Assembly: GCA_947454235.1 (NCBI GenBank)
Contig: CANGIY010000028.1
Span: forward strand, 1-41,957
Origin: Chitinophagaceae bacterium
GTDB taxonomy: Bacteria > Bacteroidota > Bacteroidia > Chitinophagales > Chitinophagaceae
Direction: 5' to 3'
Length of the DNA stretch: 41,957 nucleotides
Under the pieces are notes generated by a model. The model saw nothing but the letters and a program-made list of their open reading frames with translations, was not told where the DNA came from and did not search any database. The position numbers and the translations under genes are program-made. Shown in pieces: positions 1-8,358 of the stretch (position 1 is its first letter; every line of letters begins with the position of its first letter).

Positions 1-115
1 CTGCTACCCAAATAACTATAATTACTACGTCAACTACTATAAAAATACCTTCCAGCACGGGGGCATCTCGCTGGAAGAAATGATTATACCAATCATAAAA
101 CTGGAGAGTAAGTAG
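1..115 (+). CDS. porX: PorX-like response regulator/PglZ protein, 3' end only
   Basis: Only the last 37 codons are present, in the frame that starts at base 2 and stops with TAG at 113-115. The translated end includes HGGISLEEMIIPIIKLESK, preceded by a Tyr/Asn-rich stretch. This is the typical C-terminus of PorX, a two-component response regulator with an alkaline-phosphatase-like PglZ domain that controls T9SS genes in Bacteroidota. The receiver domain lies outside the window, so the call rests on recognising this short end. The gene converges on a T9SS cargo gene across a strong bidirectional terminator. The PglZ family call is likely; PorX itself is probable because the neighbours are T9SS cargo and a sigma/anti-sigma pair. 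Confidence 0.72.
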   Translation, partial: CYPNNYNYYVNYYKNTFQHGGISLEEMIIPIIKLESK

Positions 116-134
116 ACATCAAACAAACCAATAA

Positions 135-165
135 AAAAATCGCCGGCGAACAACCGGCGATTTTT
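135..165. terminator. Bidirectional rho-independent terminator
   Basis: A perfect inverted repeat, AAAAATCGCCGG and CCGGCGATTTTT, flanks a 7-base loop. A-tracts and T-tracts lie on both sides, so it can end transcription from porX (plus) and from the T9SS gene (minus). The 27-base core recurs exactly at 2962-2988. Confidence 0.9.
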
Positions 166-186
166 CATTCATATCCTTTCAGCTTT

Positions 187-1431
187 TTACTTGTCGGTTT
201 TGTTGAACTTCAACATAGTTTCCATACCCTTTTCATCAACAATATGCACAATGTACATGCCGGTAACAACATCAGGTAATTGCAATGCAACCCTGCCATT
301 TACAAAACTATTGTTGCTGCTATAAATTATTTTTCCAGCCAGGTCGCTGATTGTTATTGCAGCAGCCAAGTCATCGTTTACTACCTGTCTTACTGTAAAC
401 ATTCCATTGTTGGGGTTGGGGTAAAGTGAGTAGCGTTGTAAGCTGTTGCTCCTGGTCAATTCCTTCACCGAAAGATTGCCTACATGCACTTTAACAGTGT
501 CATACGAAGGCTCTCCGCACTTGTCAAGCATCATAACATAACTTGTTGTGGTATCGGGGTGCACATATACATTGCCCGTACTGTCAAATGGTCGTGTACT
601 GCCCACCTTGTACCAATATACAGGTAACCCTCCTGCGTGTATCGGCGGGCCCAGCCTTACGGTATCTCCGATAGTAATGGTGGTGTCCCTGCCCGCTGTA
701 GCCACCGCATCTAAAGGTATTACACTCACGTCTTCCACAAGATACATTCCGTAGGCACTCAACCCAAGGCGGGTTTGAATGTGCCTGAAATGACCCGTAT
801 CTTCAAAAACGCCTAACGTAACAAAACGTTCTGTGCCATTGGCTACAAAACTCCCCTGTATTTTAGTCCATGCTATAGAATCTGCTATCACATTGGTATC
901 TACTACCTGCGGCGTGTATTGAGGTTGCAGGTTGGCTGGGTCGTGAGTCGTATCTATGGTTCCATCATCAAAATAAGCACCTATATTGCTCAATGCATAG
1001 TCGTTTTGTGAGTTCACATAAAACGTTACACAATACGCCCGCCCTGCTTCCAGTGGGTGTACCAGCTTACCCTGCACATAATTGATAAGACCGGGGAAAA
1101 CAAAACTATTATCGAAATACCACACAGTAGCTACCATTCCGTCTCCGCTTCTGGTCTCATGATCAAACCATCTGTTGTGGGGTATCGCGCAATAAGCAGT
1201 ATCACACCTGTTTTCGTATTGTGCAAAAAAATCTCCAATTCGATATCCTATACTTGAAATACTATCAATAACATAATTGGTATCAATCGCATCCCAATAC
1301 TTTGCAAATCTTATGAGGTCATTCATATAAGGACAACTATCATGCATTTCAAAATCCCCATTCAAAACCAGATTTTCCTGCGCTCTCACTTCAAATGTAA
1401 AAAGACATAATACAACTAACAAGAACCTCAT
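187..1431 (-). CDS. T9SS type A sorting domain protein, tandem copy 1
   Basis: A 414-residue secreted protein. It has a signal peptide of about 17 residues ending VRA, followed by an N-terminal module opening NLVLNGDFEMHDSCP that runs to about residue 240 and resembles the beta-sandwich modules of many secreted Bacteroidota proteins. A short Ig/PKD-like segment (about 245-320) follows. A T9SS type A sorting domain of about 82 residues opens with YSLYPNPNNG. The protein should cross the outer membrane through T9SS and be released or anchored; its ligand is unknown. The gene after it on the plus strand (1435-2676) is a close paralog ending 3 bases before this start, so the two are probably cotranscribed. 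The middle parts of the two proteins are nearly identical while both ends differ more. Confidence 0.9.
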   Translation of the reverse strand: MRFLLVVLCLFTFEVRAQENLVLNGDFEMHDSCPYMNDLIRFAKYWDAIDTNYVIDSISSIGYRIGDFFAQYENRCDTAYCAIPHNRWFDHETRSGDGMVATVWYFDNSFVFPGLINYVQGKLVHPLEAGRAYCVTFYVNSQNDYALSNIGAYFDDGTIDTTHDPANLQPQYTPQVVDTNVIADSIAWTKIQGSFVANGTERFVTLGVFEDTGHFRHIQTRLGLSAYGMYLVEDVSVIPLDAVATAGRDTTITIGDTVRLGPPIHAGGLPVYWYKVGSTRPFDSTGNVYVHPDTTTSYVMMLDKCGEPSYDTVKVHVGNLSVKELTRSNSLQRYSLYPNPNNGMFTVRQVVNDDLAAAITISDLAGKIIYSSNNSFVNGRVALQLPDVVTGMYIVHIVDEKGMETMLKFNKTDK

Positions 1432-1434
1432 ATT

Positions 1435-2676
1435 TTAACGATTAATAGTTGTTTTCAATGTAGTGGTATTACCCTTTTCATCAACAATATGCACAATGTA
1501 CATGCCCGTTGCGACATCGGGTAATTGCAATGATACTTTTCCATTCAAAAAACTATTGTTGCCGCTATAAATCACTTTTCCCGCTAAATCACTGATCGTA
1601 ATAACCGCATTCAAGTCGTCATTTACAACTTGCCTAACAGTAAACACTCCGTTGTTGGGGTTAGGGTAAAGTGAGTAGCGTTGTAAGCTGTTGCTCCTGG
1701 TCAATTCCTTCACCGAAAGATTGCCTACATTCACTGTAACAGTGTCATACGAAGGCTCTCCGCACTTGTCAAGCATCATAACATAACTCGTTGAGGTATC
1801 AGGGTGCACATACACATTGCCTGTACTGTCAAATGGCCGGGTACTGCCCAGCTTGTACCAATAAACGGGTAACCCACCCGCATGGATTGGCGGACCCAGC
1901 CTTACAGTATCACCTATTGTAATGGTGGTGTCCCTGCCCGCTGTAGCTACCGCATCTAATGGTATTACACTCACGTCTTCCACGAGGTACATTCCGTAGG
2001 CACTCAACCCAAGGCGGGTTTGTATGTGCCTGAAATGACCCGTATCTTCAAAAACGCCTAACGTAACAAAACGCTCAGTGCCATTGGCTACAAAACTCCC
2101 CTGTATTTTGGTCCATGCTATTGAATCTGCTATCACATTGGTATCAACTACTTGTGGCGTGTACTGAGGCTGCAAATTGGCTGGGTCGTGGGTGGTATCT
2201 ATGGTTGCATCATCAAAATAAGCACCTATATTGCTCAGTGCATAGTCGTTTTGTGAATTCACATAAAACGTTACACAATATGCCCGCCCTGCTTCCAGTG
2301 GGTGTACCAGCCTACCCTGCACATAATTAATAAGACCCGGGAAAACAAAACTATTATCGAAATACCACACTGCAAACACCATCCCATTACCTGTTCTGGT
2401 ATCATGATTAAACCACCTGTTGTGCGGTATTGCACAATATCCGCTGTCGCATTTATTTACATACTCTGCAAAAAAATCACCGATGCGATAACCTAGCGAC
2501 GCTATGCTATCAATTACATAATTTGTGTCAATTGCATCCCAGTACTTTGCATATCTTATTTGATCCAAATCATGAGGACAACTGTCGTGTAGTTCGAAAT
2601 CCCCATTGAAAACAAGGTTTTCTTGTGCTTTCACTTCAAAAGAAATAAAGCAAAGTATTATGAGTAAGAACCTCAT
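1435..2676 (-). CDS. T9SS type A sorting domain protein, tandem copy 2
   Basis: A 413-residue paralog of the gene at 187-1431 with the same layout: signal peptide (MRFLLIILCFISFEVKA), NLVFNGDFELHDSCP module, short Ig-like segment, and a C-terminal type A sorting domain from about residue 332. The last residues, KTTINR, differ from copy 1 but match a decayed third copy upstream at 2680-2745. Secretion through T9SS is inferred from the sorting domain; no catalytic motif was seen. It is transcribed leftward and is probably the first gene of a two-gene unit. Confidence 0.9.
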   Translation of the reverse strand: MRFLLIILCFISFEVKAQENLVFNGDFELHDSCPHDLDQIRYAKYWDAIDTNYVIDSIASLGYRIGDFFAEYVNKCDSGYCAIPHNRWFNHDTRTGNGMVFAVWYFDNSFVFPGLINYVQGRLVHPLEAGRAYCVTFYVNSQNDYALSNIGAYFDDATIDTTHDPANLQPQYTPQVVDTNVIADSIAWTKIQGSFVANGTERFVTLGVFEDTGHFRHIQTRLGLSAYGMYLVEDVSVIPLDAVATAGRDTTITIGDTVRLGPPIHAGGLPVYWYKLGSTRPFDSTGNVYVHPDTSTSYVMMLDKCGEPSYDTVTVNVGNLSVKELTRSNSLQRYSLYPNPNNGVFTVRQVVNDDLNAVITISDLAGKVIYSGNNSFLNGKVSLQLPDVATGMYIVHIVDEKGNTTTLKTTINR

Positions 2677-2679
2677 GCC

Positions 2680-2745
2680 TTAACGATTAATACTTGTTTT
2701 CAATACTTTGTTATTGCCTTTTTCATCAACAATATGCAAAATTTT
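2680..2745 (-). pseudogene. Remnant of a third tandem T9SS gene (C-terminal tail only)
   Basis: Read on the minus strand, this stretch encodes ILHIVDEKGNNKVLKTSINR followed by a stop. That matches the last 20 or so residues of copy 2 (HIVDEKGN...LKTTINR), including the same spacer after the stop codon. Upstream the reading frame continues into AT-rich, Lys/Ile-rich sequence with no resemblance to the family. The signal peptide and body of the gene are gone, so this is most simply a deletion remnant of a third tandem copy. Confidence 0.75.
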
Positions 2746-2956
2746 TTGCCTCTTTATAATTCTGGATAGCAAAAAGGGTATCTTTATCATACAACCATTT
2801 TTCAGGGTTACAATATTTAGTTTAAAGTATTTTAAAGGTATGAAGCACAAATGAATGAGCCAAACATTTTTTGATTTTATTTGTACAAATTTCAATCAAA
2901 TGAACTTTTACTTTAAATAATGAGATTAACATTAAAACCAAGCGCTTTTTTCACAC

Positions 2957-2990
2957 AAAAAAAATCGCCGGCGAACAACCGGCGATTTAC
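2957..2990 (-). terminator. Terminator of the sigma/anti-sigma operon
   Basis: The same hairpin as at 135-165 (TCGCCGG, loop, CCGGCGA), followed on the minus strand by a T-run. It lies about 30 bases past the stop of the gene at 3019-5406. Confidence 0.85.
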
Positions 2991-3018
2991 TTTTTCAGGG
3001 GGTAGGTCTTTCAAAAAA

Positions 3019-5406
3019 TCAATTATCTTTTTTTCCTCCAAACTTGTAGTATACAGAGAACTGTAATGAAGGACTATTATAGAGTTTAGATGAAACATCT
3101 TTAGCACCAAGTGATTGTGCATTGTCCCAGAAATTCTGAGCGCTTCTTAAGTCAAGTGACATGTTGTTAGACACATTGAAATTAAAGCCCAACAAATAAC
3201 CAACAGCAAACCTCGAACCAAAATCTCCGTCGTTCAATGCCGGCACTGAGTTATTTTCAATGGTGTTCACTACTTTTCTTGCCTGATTTGGCAATGCAAG
3301 CTGGTCAGAAGCACCGGTATTGATACTGAAGATATACTGTAAGTTAGCACCAGCAAACATAGTGAGCTTATTCACTGCAAAACGAATAGAAATTGGAAGT
3401 TCAAAACTGTGCAACGTAGAGAATGCAAATGTTCTGGTTGTTGAGTCTTTGTAATATCCGTTTCCTGAAGTCAAAGCAGTGTACTTGTTGTAAGCAGTCT
3501 GCATTTCAAAATCATTGTTCATTCTGTGGAAATATTTCAACTCAGTGAAAATGCTCCATTTCTCATCGAGCGCAAAGTTGCCTGTTGCTCCGAAGTGGAA
3601 ACCAGTGAATGAAGAAGGCCCAAAGAATGTACTATTTACGCCTGCAGTAAGTCCGGGTGAGAACTGTGCATGTGTAAAGTTGTATTTCATTTCATTGAAG
3701 CTTTGTGCCACATTTTGCCAGAAATAGCTTTTTTGTTTTTTCACTTCTGGTTTTGATGCCGGCGGTGTGCTTGCAGCCGTGTCGCTTGGTGTTGGTTTAG
3801 GAGGGGCTGACGCTGCTGGTGGTGCACTATTGTAAACATTAGTACTAGCAGTAGCCGGATTGGTTGAAGCTGACGCAGGAGCGCTAGCACCCGCAGGTTT
3901 AGTAGAAGCTACACTGCCGGATGGAGTAGTTCCTTTTTGCGCAGCAGGAGTTGTACCGGTACCTTTTGCTTTCGGTGCAGCTTTTTTATCAACTGCATTC
4001 ACACCTGTCGGAGTATTGTTGCCTGAGGCAGCAAATTCATTTTCAGGTTGTATGGCTTCAGGTTTTTTAGCAGCTACTTTAGTCCTGGTAGTTTCAAACT
4101 CCTCTGATGTAGAGATGGTATCAAATTTAACTTGCTTGCGCAGTGCAGTACCTGTTGTGCGCTGCCTGATGTTTGTTTTCTCTACTTTTCTTTGTTTAGT
4201 CACATAACCATCCTCGTCCGCTTTTTGTTCATCAGCTTTAACTGGTGTAGCGGCCATTGGAGTAGCTTCTGTTTTGGCTATCTCTTTTTTAACCGGCTTT
4301 TTAGAAGCAGCAGTTTTGCGTGTATCGGTATTCTGAGCAACACTTTCAGTAACTCGTGCTTCATCAGGTAGTTTAGTATTTTTTACAGCACCTTTTGAAT
4401 TTGGTGTTTCCAAAGCAATCGGTTTTTGAGCCGCTTTATTCAAATCATTTACTTTACGAACTGCTTGTTTGCCCAATGGTGCTTTCGCAACTTGCGAAGA
4501 TTGTTCATCGTTGCCCTCAGTAGCAGTTGCTAACGCAGCAGCAGGTGAGTTTCCTTTCGTTTTACGTACCGCAGGAACCACATTTTTCGCTGATCCTGAT
4601 GTTGAAGCCAATGGTAATGCACTTACATTGCGGTGAGCATTGTTTGATGCATTTTTATTCGCATCGTGTCGTGCTGCTATTGGTTGGTCGTGTAGCGCCT
4701 GAGTTGATTTGCCCGCAACCGGAACATCGTTTGATGCTTGTGCAGCAGGTTTTGTCGCTTCAACTTTTGATGCCACATCTAGTTTTTCATTAGCAGCTAC
4801 AGCAGTTTTACTTTCTTGAACAGTATTGCTCGCAGCACTCATGTGTTTGCGTACAACAGATTTTGTTGCTGCGTTGCCACCGGAAGTATTATTAGACACA
4901 GTTGATGGTTGTGCAGTATGCTGTGCAGTAGTGCCGGAAGCGTTTGCTGATAAATGATGTACACTTGCATGGTCGGCTTTATGCGCCACTACCATACTTG
5001 CTGATGGTGATTTGGAAGCAACATTTGCGGAACTATTGCTTTCATTTTTATTATCAGTATTGTTTGAAGATGCTTCATGCTGAATGTTGTTTTGTGCCAA
5101 CGCCTTAGCACCGCCGGTGTGCTGTTCGTTGTTACCAGCATTGCCTGCAACACCCTCGGTAGTAGAACCACCTTGCCCACGATAAGCATCGTAAGCTTTG
5201 TAGCCTCCCACCGTAATAAGCGAAGCAAGTACAAGCACACCCACCATGCCCAACCCTCGGTTGAACCACCAAAAGAATGGCCTTCTCTTCTTATCCTCTT
5301 CTAATAAAGCCGACATGCGATTCCACGCACCATCGAGAATGGGTTCTTCCGCGCCCCCCATTCGCTGCCTTATCAGGTCATCTATGTCTATCAAATTGTT
5401 ATCCAT
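3019..5406 (-). CDS. Dma-type dual-membrane-spanning anti-sigma factor (predicted)
   Basis: A 795-residue protein of three parts. Residues 1-50 form a cytoplasmic segment (LIRQRMGGAEEP, AWNRMSALLEEDKKRR, then PFFWW) typical of proteins encoded beside ECF sigma factors. A single membrane helix follows at about 51-69. Residues about 75-558 are a low-complexity linker rich in Ala, Lys, Thr, Ser, Asn and Pro with no predicted fold. Residues about 575-795 show the alternating aromatic strands of an outer-membrane beta-barrel, ending VYYKFGG. One chain would thus reach from the cytoplasm to the outer membrane, as described for Dma1 of Bacteroides thetaiotaomicron, whose N-terminus binds the sigma factor Das1. 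The gene starts 15 bases after the stop of the sigma gene, so the two form an operon. The anti-sigma role is inferred from architecture and position. Confidence 0.78.
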   Translation of the reverse strand: MDNNLIDIDDLIRQRMGGAEEPILDGAWNRMSALLEEDKKRRPFFWWFNRGLGMVGVLVLASLITVGGYKAYDAYRGQGGSTTEGVAGNAGNNEQHTGGAKALAQNNIQHEASSNNTDNKNESNSSANVASKSPSASMVVAHKADHASVHHLSANASGTTAQHTAQPSTVSNNTSGGNAATKSVVRKHMSAASNTVQESKTAVAANEKLDVASKVEATKPAAQASNDVPVAGKSTQALHDQPIAARHDANKNASNNAHRNVSALPLASTSGSAKNVVPAVRKTKGNSPAAALATATEGNDEQSSQVAKAPLGKQAVRKVNDLNKAAQKPIALETPNSKGAVKNTKLPDEARVTESVAQNTDTRKTAASKKPVKKEIAKTEATPMAATPVKADEQKADEDGYVTKQRKVEKTNIRQRTTGTALRKQVKFDTISTSEEFETTRTKVAAKKPEAIQPENEFAASGNNTPTGVNAVDKKAAPKAKGTGTTPAAQKGTTPSGSVASTKPAGASAPASASTNPATASTNVYNSAPPAASAPPKPTPSDTAASTPPASKPEVKKQKSYFWQNVAQSFNEMKYNFTHAQFSPGLTAGVNSTFFGPSSFTGFHFGATGNFALDEKWSIFTELKYFHRMNNDFEMQTAYNKYTALTSGNGYYKDSTTRTFAFSTLHSFELPISIRFAVNKLTMFAGANLQYIFSINTGASDQLALPNQARKVVNTIENNSVPALNDGDFGSRFAVGYLLGFNFNVSNNMSLDLRSAQNFWDNAQSLGAKDVSSKLYNSPSLQFSVYYKFGGKKDN

Positions 5407-5421
5407 TTGGGATAATGTTTT

Positions 5422-5991
5422 CTAATATTGCAAATTCAGTTTTTCAATCTTTTCCTTCAACAATTTCCGGCCTTCGGAAAGGTGCCATTTTGAGGTACCT
5501 TCACTAATGCCCAGTAACGATCCTATTTCTTTGTGCGTAAAACCTTCCATCACATACATATTAAAAACCGCTCTGGTAGCATCGGGCAGTGATTGCACCA
5601 ATTTTATCAGCTGGTCATAATACAGTTTGTCTCCCAAATCCTTATTTATCTTTTCATCTTTCTCTATCAATACAATCTTTTCAGAATAACGTGTGTTTTG
5701 CTTCACGTAGTCTGAGACCGCATGAAAAATGATTTTTCTCAACCATCCTTCAAACGACCCCTGAAAATTATATTGCGAGAGTTTTTGAAAAGCACGTAAG
5801 TAACCATTATTCATCACCTCTTCCGCCTGCATTTCGCTATCTATATAACGCCTCACCATTGACATCATACGAGGGTAAAACAGCTTGTAAAGCCGCTCTT
5901 GAGCCTTACGGTCGTTCCGTAAACACCCATGAATCAGTTGTTCAAGCTCACTTACCTGACTTGTTGCAGTATATGCCAATGTTAACGACAA
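5422..5991 (-). CDS. ECF (sigma-70 family) RNA polymerase sigma factor
   Basis: A 189-residue protein. Region 2 spans about 30-95 (ERLYKLFYPRMMSMVRRYI, then the core-binding and -10 recognition part ending GWLRKIIFHAVSDY). Region 4 spans about 130-185 (LPDATRAVFNMYVMEG, FTHKEIGSLLGISEGT, then a recognition helix with SKWHLSEGRKLL). It directs RNA polymerase to a specific regulon. The downstream gene, 15 bases away, is its probable membrane-spanning regulator. No ATG is available near the N-terminus; the likely start is TTG at 5991, with another TTG at 5979. It resembles Das1-type sigma factors; SigP, the sigma factor partnering PorX in Porphyromonas, is another ECF example, but equivalence is not shown here. 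Confidence 0.92.
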   Translation of the reverse strand: MSLTLAYTATSQVSELEQLIHGCLRNDRKAQERLYKLFYPRMMSMVRRYIDSEMQAEEVMNNGYLRAFQKLSQYNFQGSFEGWLRKIIFHAVSDYVKQNTRYSEKIVLIEKDEKINKDLGDKLYYDQLIKLVQSLPDATRAVFNMYVMEGFTHKEIGSLLGISEGTSKWHLSEGRKLLKEKIEKLNLQY

Positions 5992-6135
5992 GAATATTGG
6001 TGATTAATCGTACATATATCAAAGACTACTTCATACTTCAAATGGTTGGGTAGAAAATGGTACATTATTGTAAAATAAACAAAATTTCGGCTCATTGGGC
6101 AGTTTTGTTTCATTTTGAGGGTTAAAACCCGGTAT

Positions 6136-6172
6136 AAAAAGAAACGAGGCTGCCTTTTACAGGCAACCTCGC
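6136..6172 (-). terminator. Rho-independent terminator of the lipoprotein gene at 6196-6927
   Basis: The arms CGAGGCTGCC (6145-6154) and GGCAACCTCG (6162-6171) pair with one mismatch around a 7-base loop. On the minus strand the hairpin is followed by TTTCTTTTT, about 25 bases past the stop codon. Confidence 0.75.
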
Positions 6173-6195
6173 TCAAATATATTCAAAAAACAACC

Positions 6196-6927
6196 TTATG
6201 GCGTTGGAACTGTAAACTGACCAGAAACTGAACTGGAATCTTCAAATTTACATGTAAACGTTCCACTCAAATAACCTGTTGTTGACGTTACAGTAGTAAC
6301 ACCATGCGAACCATAAATGATGCTACCGGCACTGTACGTTACACCGGTACCCGCAACTGAATATGTCCATGGATAACTTGTTGGTGTAACTGAGTAGCCA
6401 TTAATATAAATATGTGCTGTTTGACCGCTGTCATTTCTGGAAGCAACAATTGTTAGGTCTGAACCTAAAAGCGAACCTGAAGCTACATCAGAATAATAGT
6501 TATAACCGTTGCGGGTAAATGTAACAGCACCCACATGCGCATCAGCGAAATTACCATTGCTTACAACAGCCGACCCAGTTGAATTTGAGATGTTGGTTAC
6601 CGTAATGCGCGTGTCGCCATTGTTAGCCAGTGGTGCAGTAACAAACCTACCCGAACCATTAATTAGATTTACTGTTGTAGTAAGCCCTGCTGCTGTATTA
6701 GCGCCTGACAAACTATAAGTAACTGTATAAGTACCCGTGGTTCCGGCAGCCCAACCCATTTGGACGTGTGTAGGCAAACCTGCATAAAAGCCCGATGCAT
6801 AAGGCAACATCAAGGTGAATGTACTTGGAAATGTTGTTGCAGGTTCATTATCAATTTTTACACAACCCGTAAAAACAGTCGATACAAGCACAGAACTGAG
6901 TAACAAGGAATATAGTTTTCGCTTCAT
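6196..6927 (-). CDS. Hypothetical lipoprotein, Ser/Thr/Gly-rich
   Basis: A 243-residue protein with a lipoprotein signal (MKRKLYSLLL...STVFTGC; lipidated Cys at about 22). The rest is rich in Thr, Ser, Gly and Tyr with many short beta-prone stretches and no Cys or catalytic motif, as in small extracellular beta-sandwich proteins. It is a single-gene unit between the sigma operon and the radical SAM gene, closed by its own hairpin terminator. I do not recognise the family and propose no function beyond a surface or periplasmic lipoprotein. Confidence 0.8.
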   Translation of the reverse strand: MKRKLYSLLLSSVLVSTVFTGCVKIDNEPATTFPSTFTLMLPYASGFYAGLPTHVQMGWAAGTTGTYTVTYSLSGANTAAGLTTTVNLINGSGRFVTAPLANNGDTRITVTNISNSTGSAVVSNGNFADAHVGAVTFTRNGYNYYSDVASGSLLGSDLTIVASRNDSGQTAHIYINGYSVTPTSYPWTYSVAGTGVTYSAGSIIYGSHGVTTVTSTTGYLSGTFTCKFEDSSSVSGQFTVPTP

Positions 6928-6998
6928 GGATAATTTTTTTACAAATCTAATACAAATTATCGAATGACATAATAATTAAACCAACGGCGTAAAATTCA

Positions 6999-8288
6999 TT
7001 AATGCGCAAAATCTAGGTCGTAATTCTTCATCCGCTCAATGGGAGGATTGAAATAACCGAACTTCAAATTCGGGAATTCTTCATGAATCATGTCCATCAT
7101 TTCCTTGATACCCAGGCATTCTCCGGTATCGGTAATACCCATTCTGCCTAAGTACCAGTCAGGGTCAATGTTGAAATTGCGCCATTGAATCATTGAAAGA
7201 TCAGTTTCCTTGATAAACGCGCGCAATGCTTCATATTCCTCAATATTATCAGTCATACCAGGAAACACGAAATAGTTAATTGACGCCCAACCACCGTTCT
7301 TGCGCACATTCTTAATGCTTTCCTTCAGATCTTCAAACTGGTAGTTATTCGGTTGATAGTACTTGGTATAGTATTCAGGGCGCACAGAATTCAAACTGAC
7401 TCTAATACTGTCCAAACCTGCTTCCACCAACTGTGCAACCGCATCGGGTTTGCTGCCGTTGGTATTAATGTTGATGCTACCCTTTTTAGTGTGTTTTCTT
7501 ACTTCCTTAATGGCTTCTTTAATGGTTTCCCACATGAGCAGTGGCTCTCCTTCGCAGCCTTGTCCAAAGCTGATGATTGGAAAAGGAGCGGTTTCAAGAT
7601 GCGGAACTGTAAACTCCACAATTTCTTCAGCAGTAGGCCTGAAAGTGAGCCTGTCCTGTGTCGCCACAATGGTCTCATCTTCAGGCTGAAACGAAATGCA
7701 CCCCAGGCAGTTGGCATTACAGGCCGGCGATGTTGGCACCGGGCACTCCCACCTACCCATAAAGTAATTACGGGCAGCCGGACAAGAATAGGTGAGTGTG
7801 CATTTTTCAGCAAGGTGCTTCACCAGTCTGTTGTGCGGATAGGCAGCCGTAAGCGCGCCTACACCTGTTTGAATTTTAATATCGTCATAACCTGCACACT
7901 CCTGACGTATGTCGCGCTCAATGCGCACAGCAGGTACAAAAAACTTTCCTTTTAACCAGCCCGCCGCTGTATATGAAAACAACGGCAACGTAGGCGCCTC
8001 AGGCAGTGTTTCAAATGCAGCCAGATACAATCCTGTGTGTGCAGGTGGTATAAAAGCGGCAACCGCCCAACCCTTCATACACAAACGCATTTCTCCGGTT
8101 TTAACGTCAATGCCCAATCCCCTGCGACCAATGAGCTCGTACATAGTACCACCATCAGGCAATTCAATCCAGTCTTCCGCAGGAATTTCGCCTGCATCCC
8201 AGCCGCTACGGCCTGCAGTGTAAAGCGTAGTATCTTCGAAGATGTTTCCGTTGCCGTCGGAATAAAGAATGTATGGGCTTGAAATCAT
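6999..8288 (-). CDS. Radical SAM protein of unknown substrate
   Basis: A 429-residue protein. The 4Fe-4S motif of the radical SAM superfamily, CNANCLGC (C-x3-C-x2-C), lies at about 190-197. It is followed by a core with GQGCEGEPLL (SAM-contacting region), a strand containing NTNGSKPD, and LDSIRVSLNS, all usual for the TIM-barrel fold. About 185 residues precede the motif, including extra cysteines (about 70, 131, 163, 169, 182) but no recognised domain. The enzyme should cleave S-adenosylmethionine to a 5'-deoxyadenosyl radical; its substrate is not evident. No precursor peptide or partner gene is adjacent. The start ATG at 8288 is clear. Confidence 0.88.
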   Translation of the reverse strand: MISSPYILYSDGNGNIFEDTTLYTAGRSGWDAGEIPAEDWIELPDGGTMYELIGRRGLGIDVKTGEMRLCMKGWAVAAFIPPAHTGLYLAAFETLPEAPTLPLFSYTAAGWLKGKFFVPAVRIERDIRQECAGYDDIKIQTGVGALTAAYPHNRLVKHLAEKCTLTYSCPAARNYFMGRWECPVPTSPACNANCLGCISFQPEDETIVATQDRLTFRPTAEEIVEFTVPHLETAPFPIISFGQGCEGEPLLMWETIKEAIKEVRKHTKKGSININTNGSKPDAVAQLVEAGLDSIRVSLNSVRPEYYTKYYQPNNYQFEDLKESIKNVRKNGGWASINYFVFPGMTDNIEEYEALRAFIKETDLSMIQWRNFNIDPDWYLGRMGITDTGECLGIKEMMDMIHEEFPNLKFGYFNPPIERMKNYDLDFAH

Positions 8289-8358
8289 ATCTGTTGGTTT
8301 CAGGCTGCAAAGGTAGTTCCATTTGCTTTGAAAAAACCCAAAACCAATTTCTCAGCGT

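Noticed and set aside
3860-4207. Plus-strand Ala/Val-rich open frame
   Set aside because: Antisense shadow of the low-complexity linker of the anti-sigma protein.
7353-7955. 200-codon plus-strand open frame
   Set aside because: Lies wholly opposite the radical SAM gene, which has a clear motif and start.
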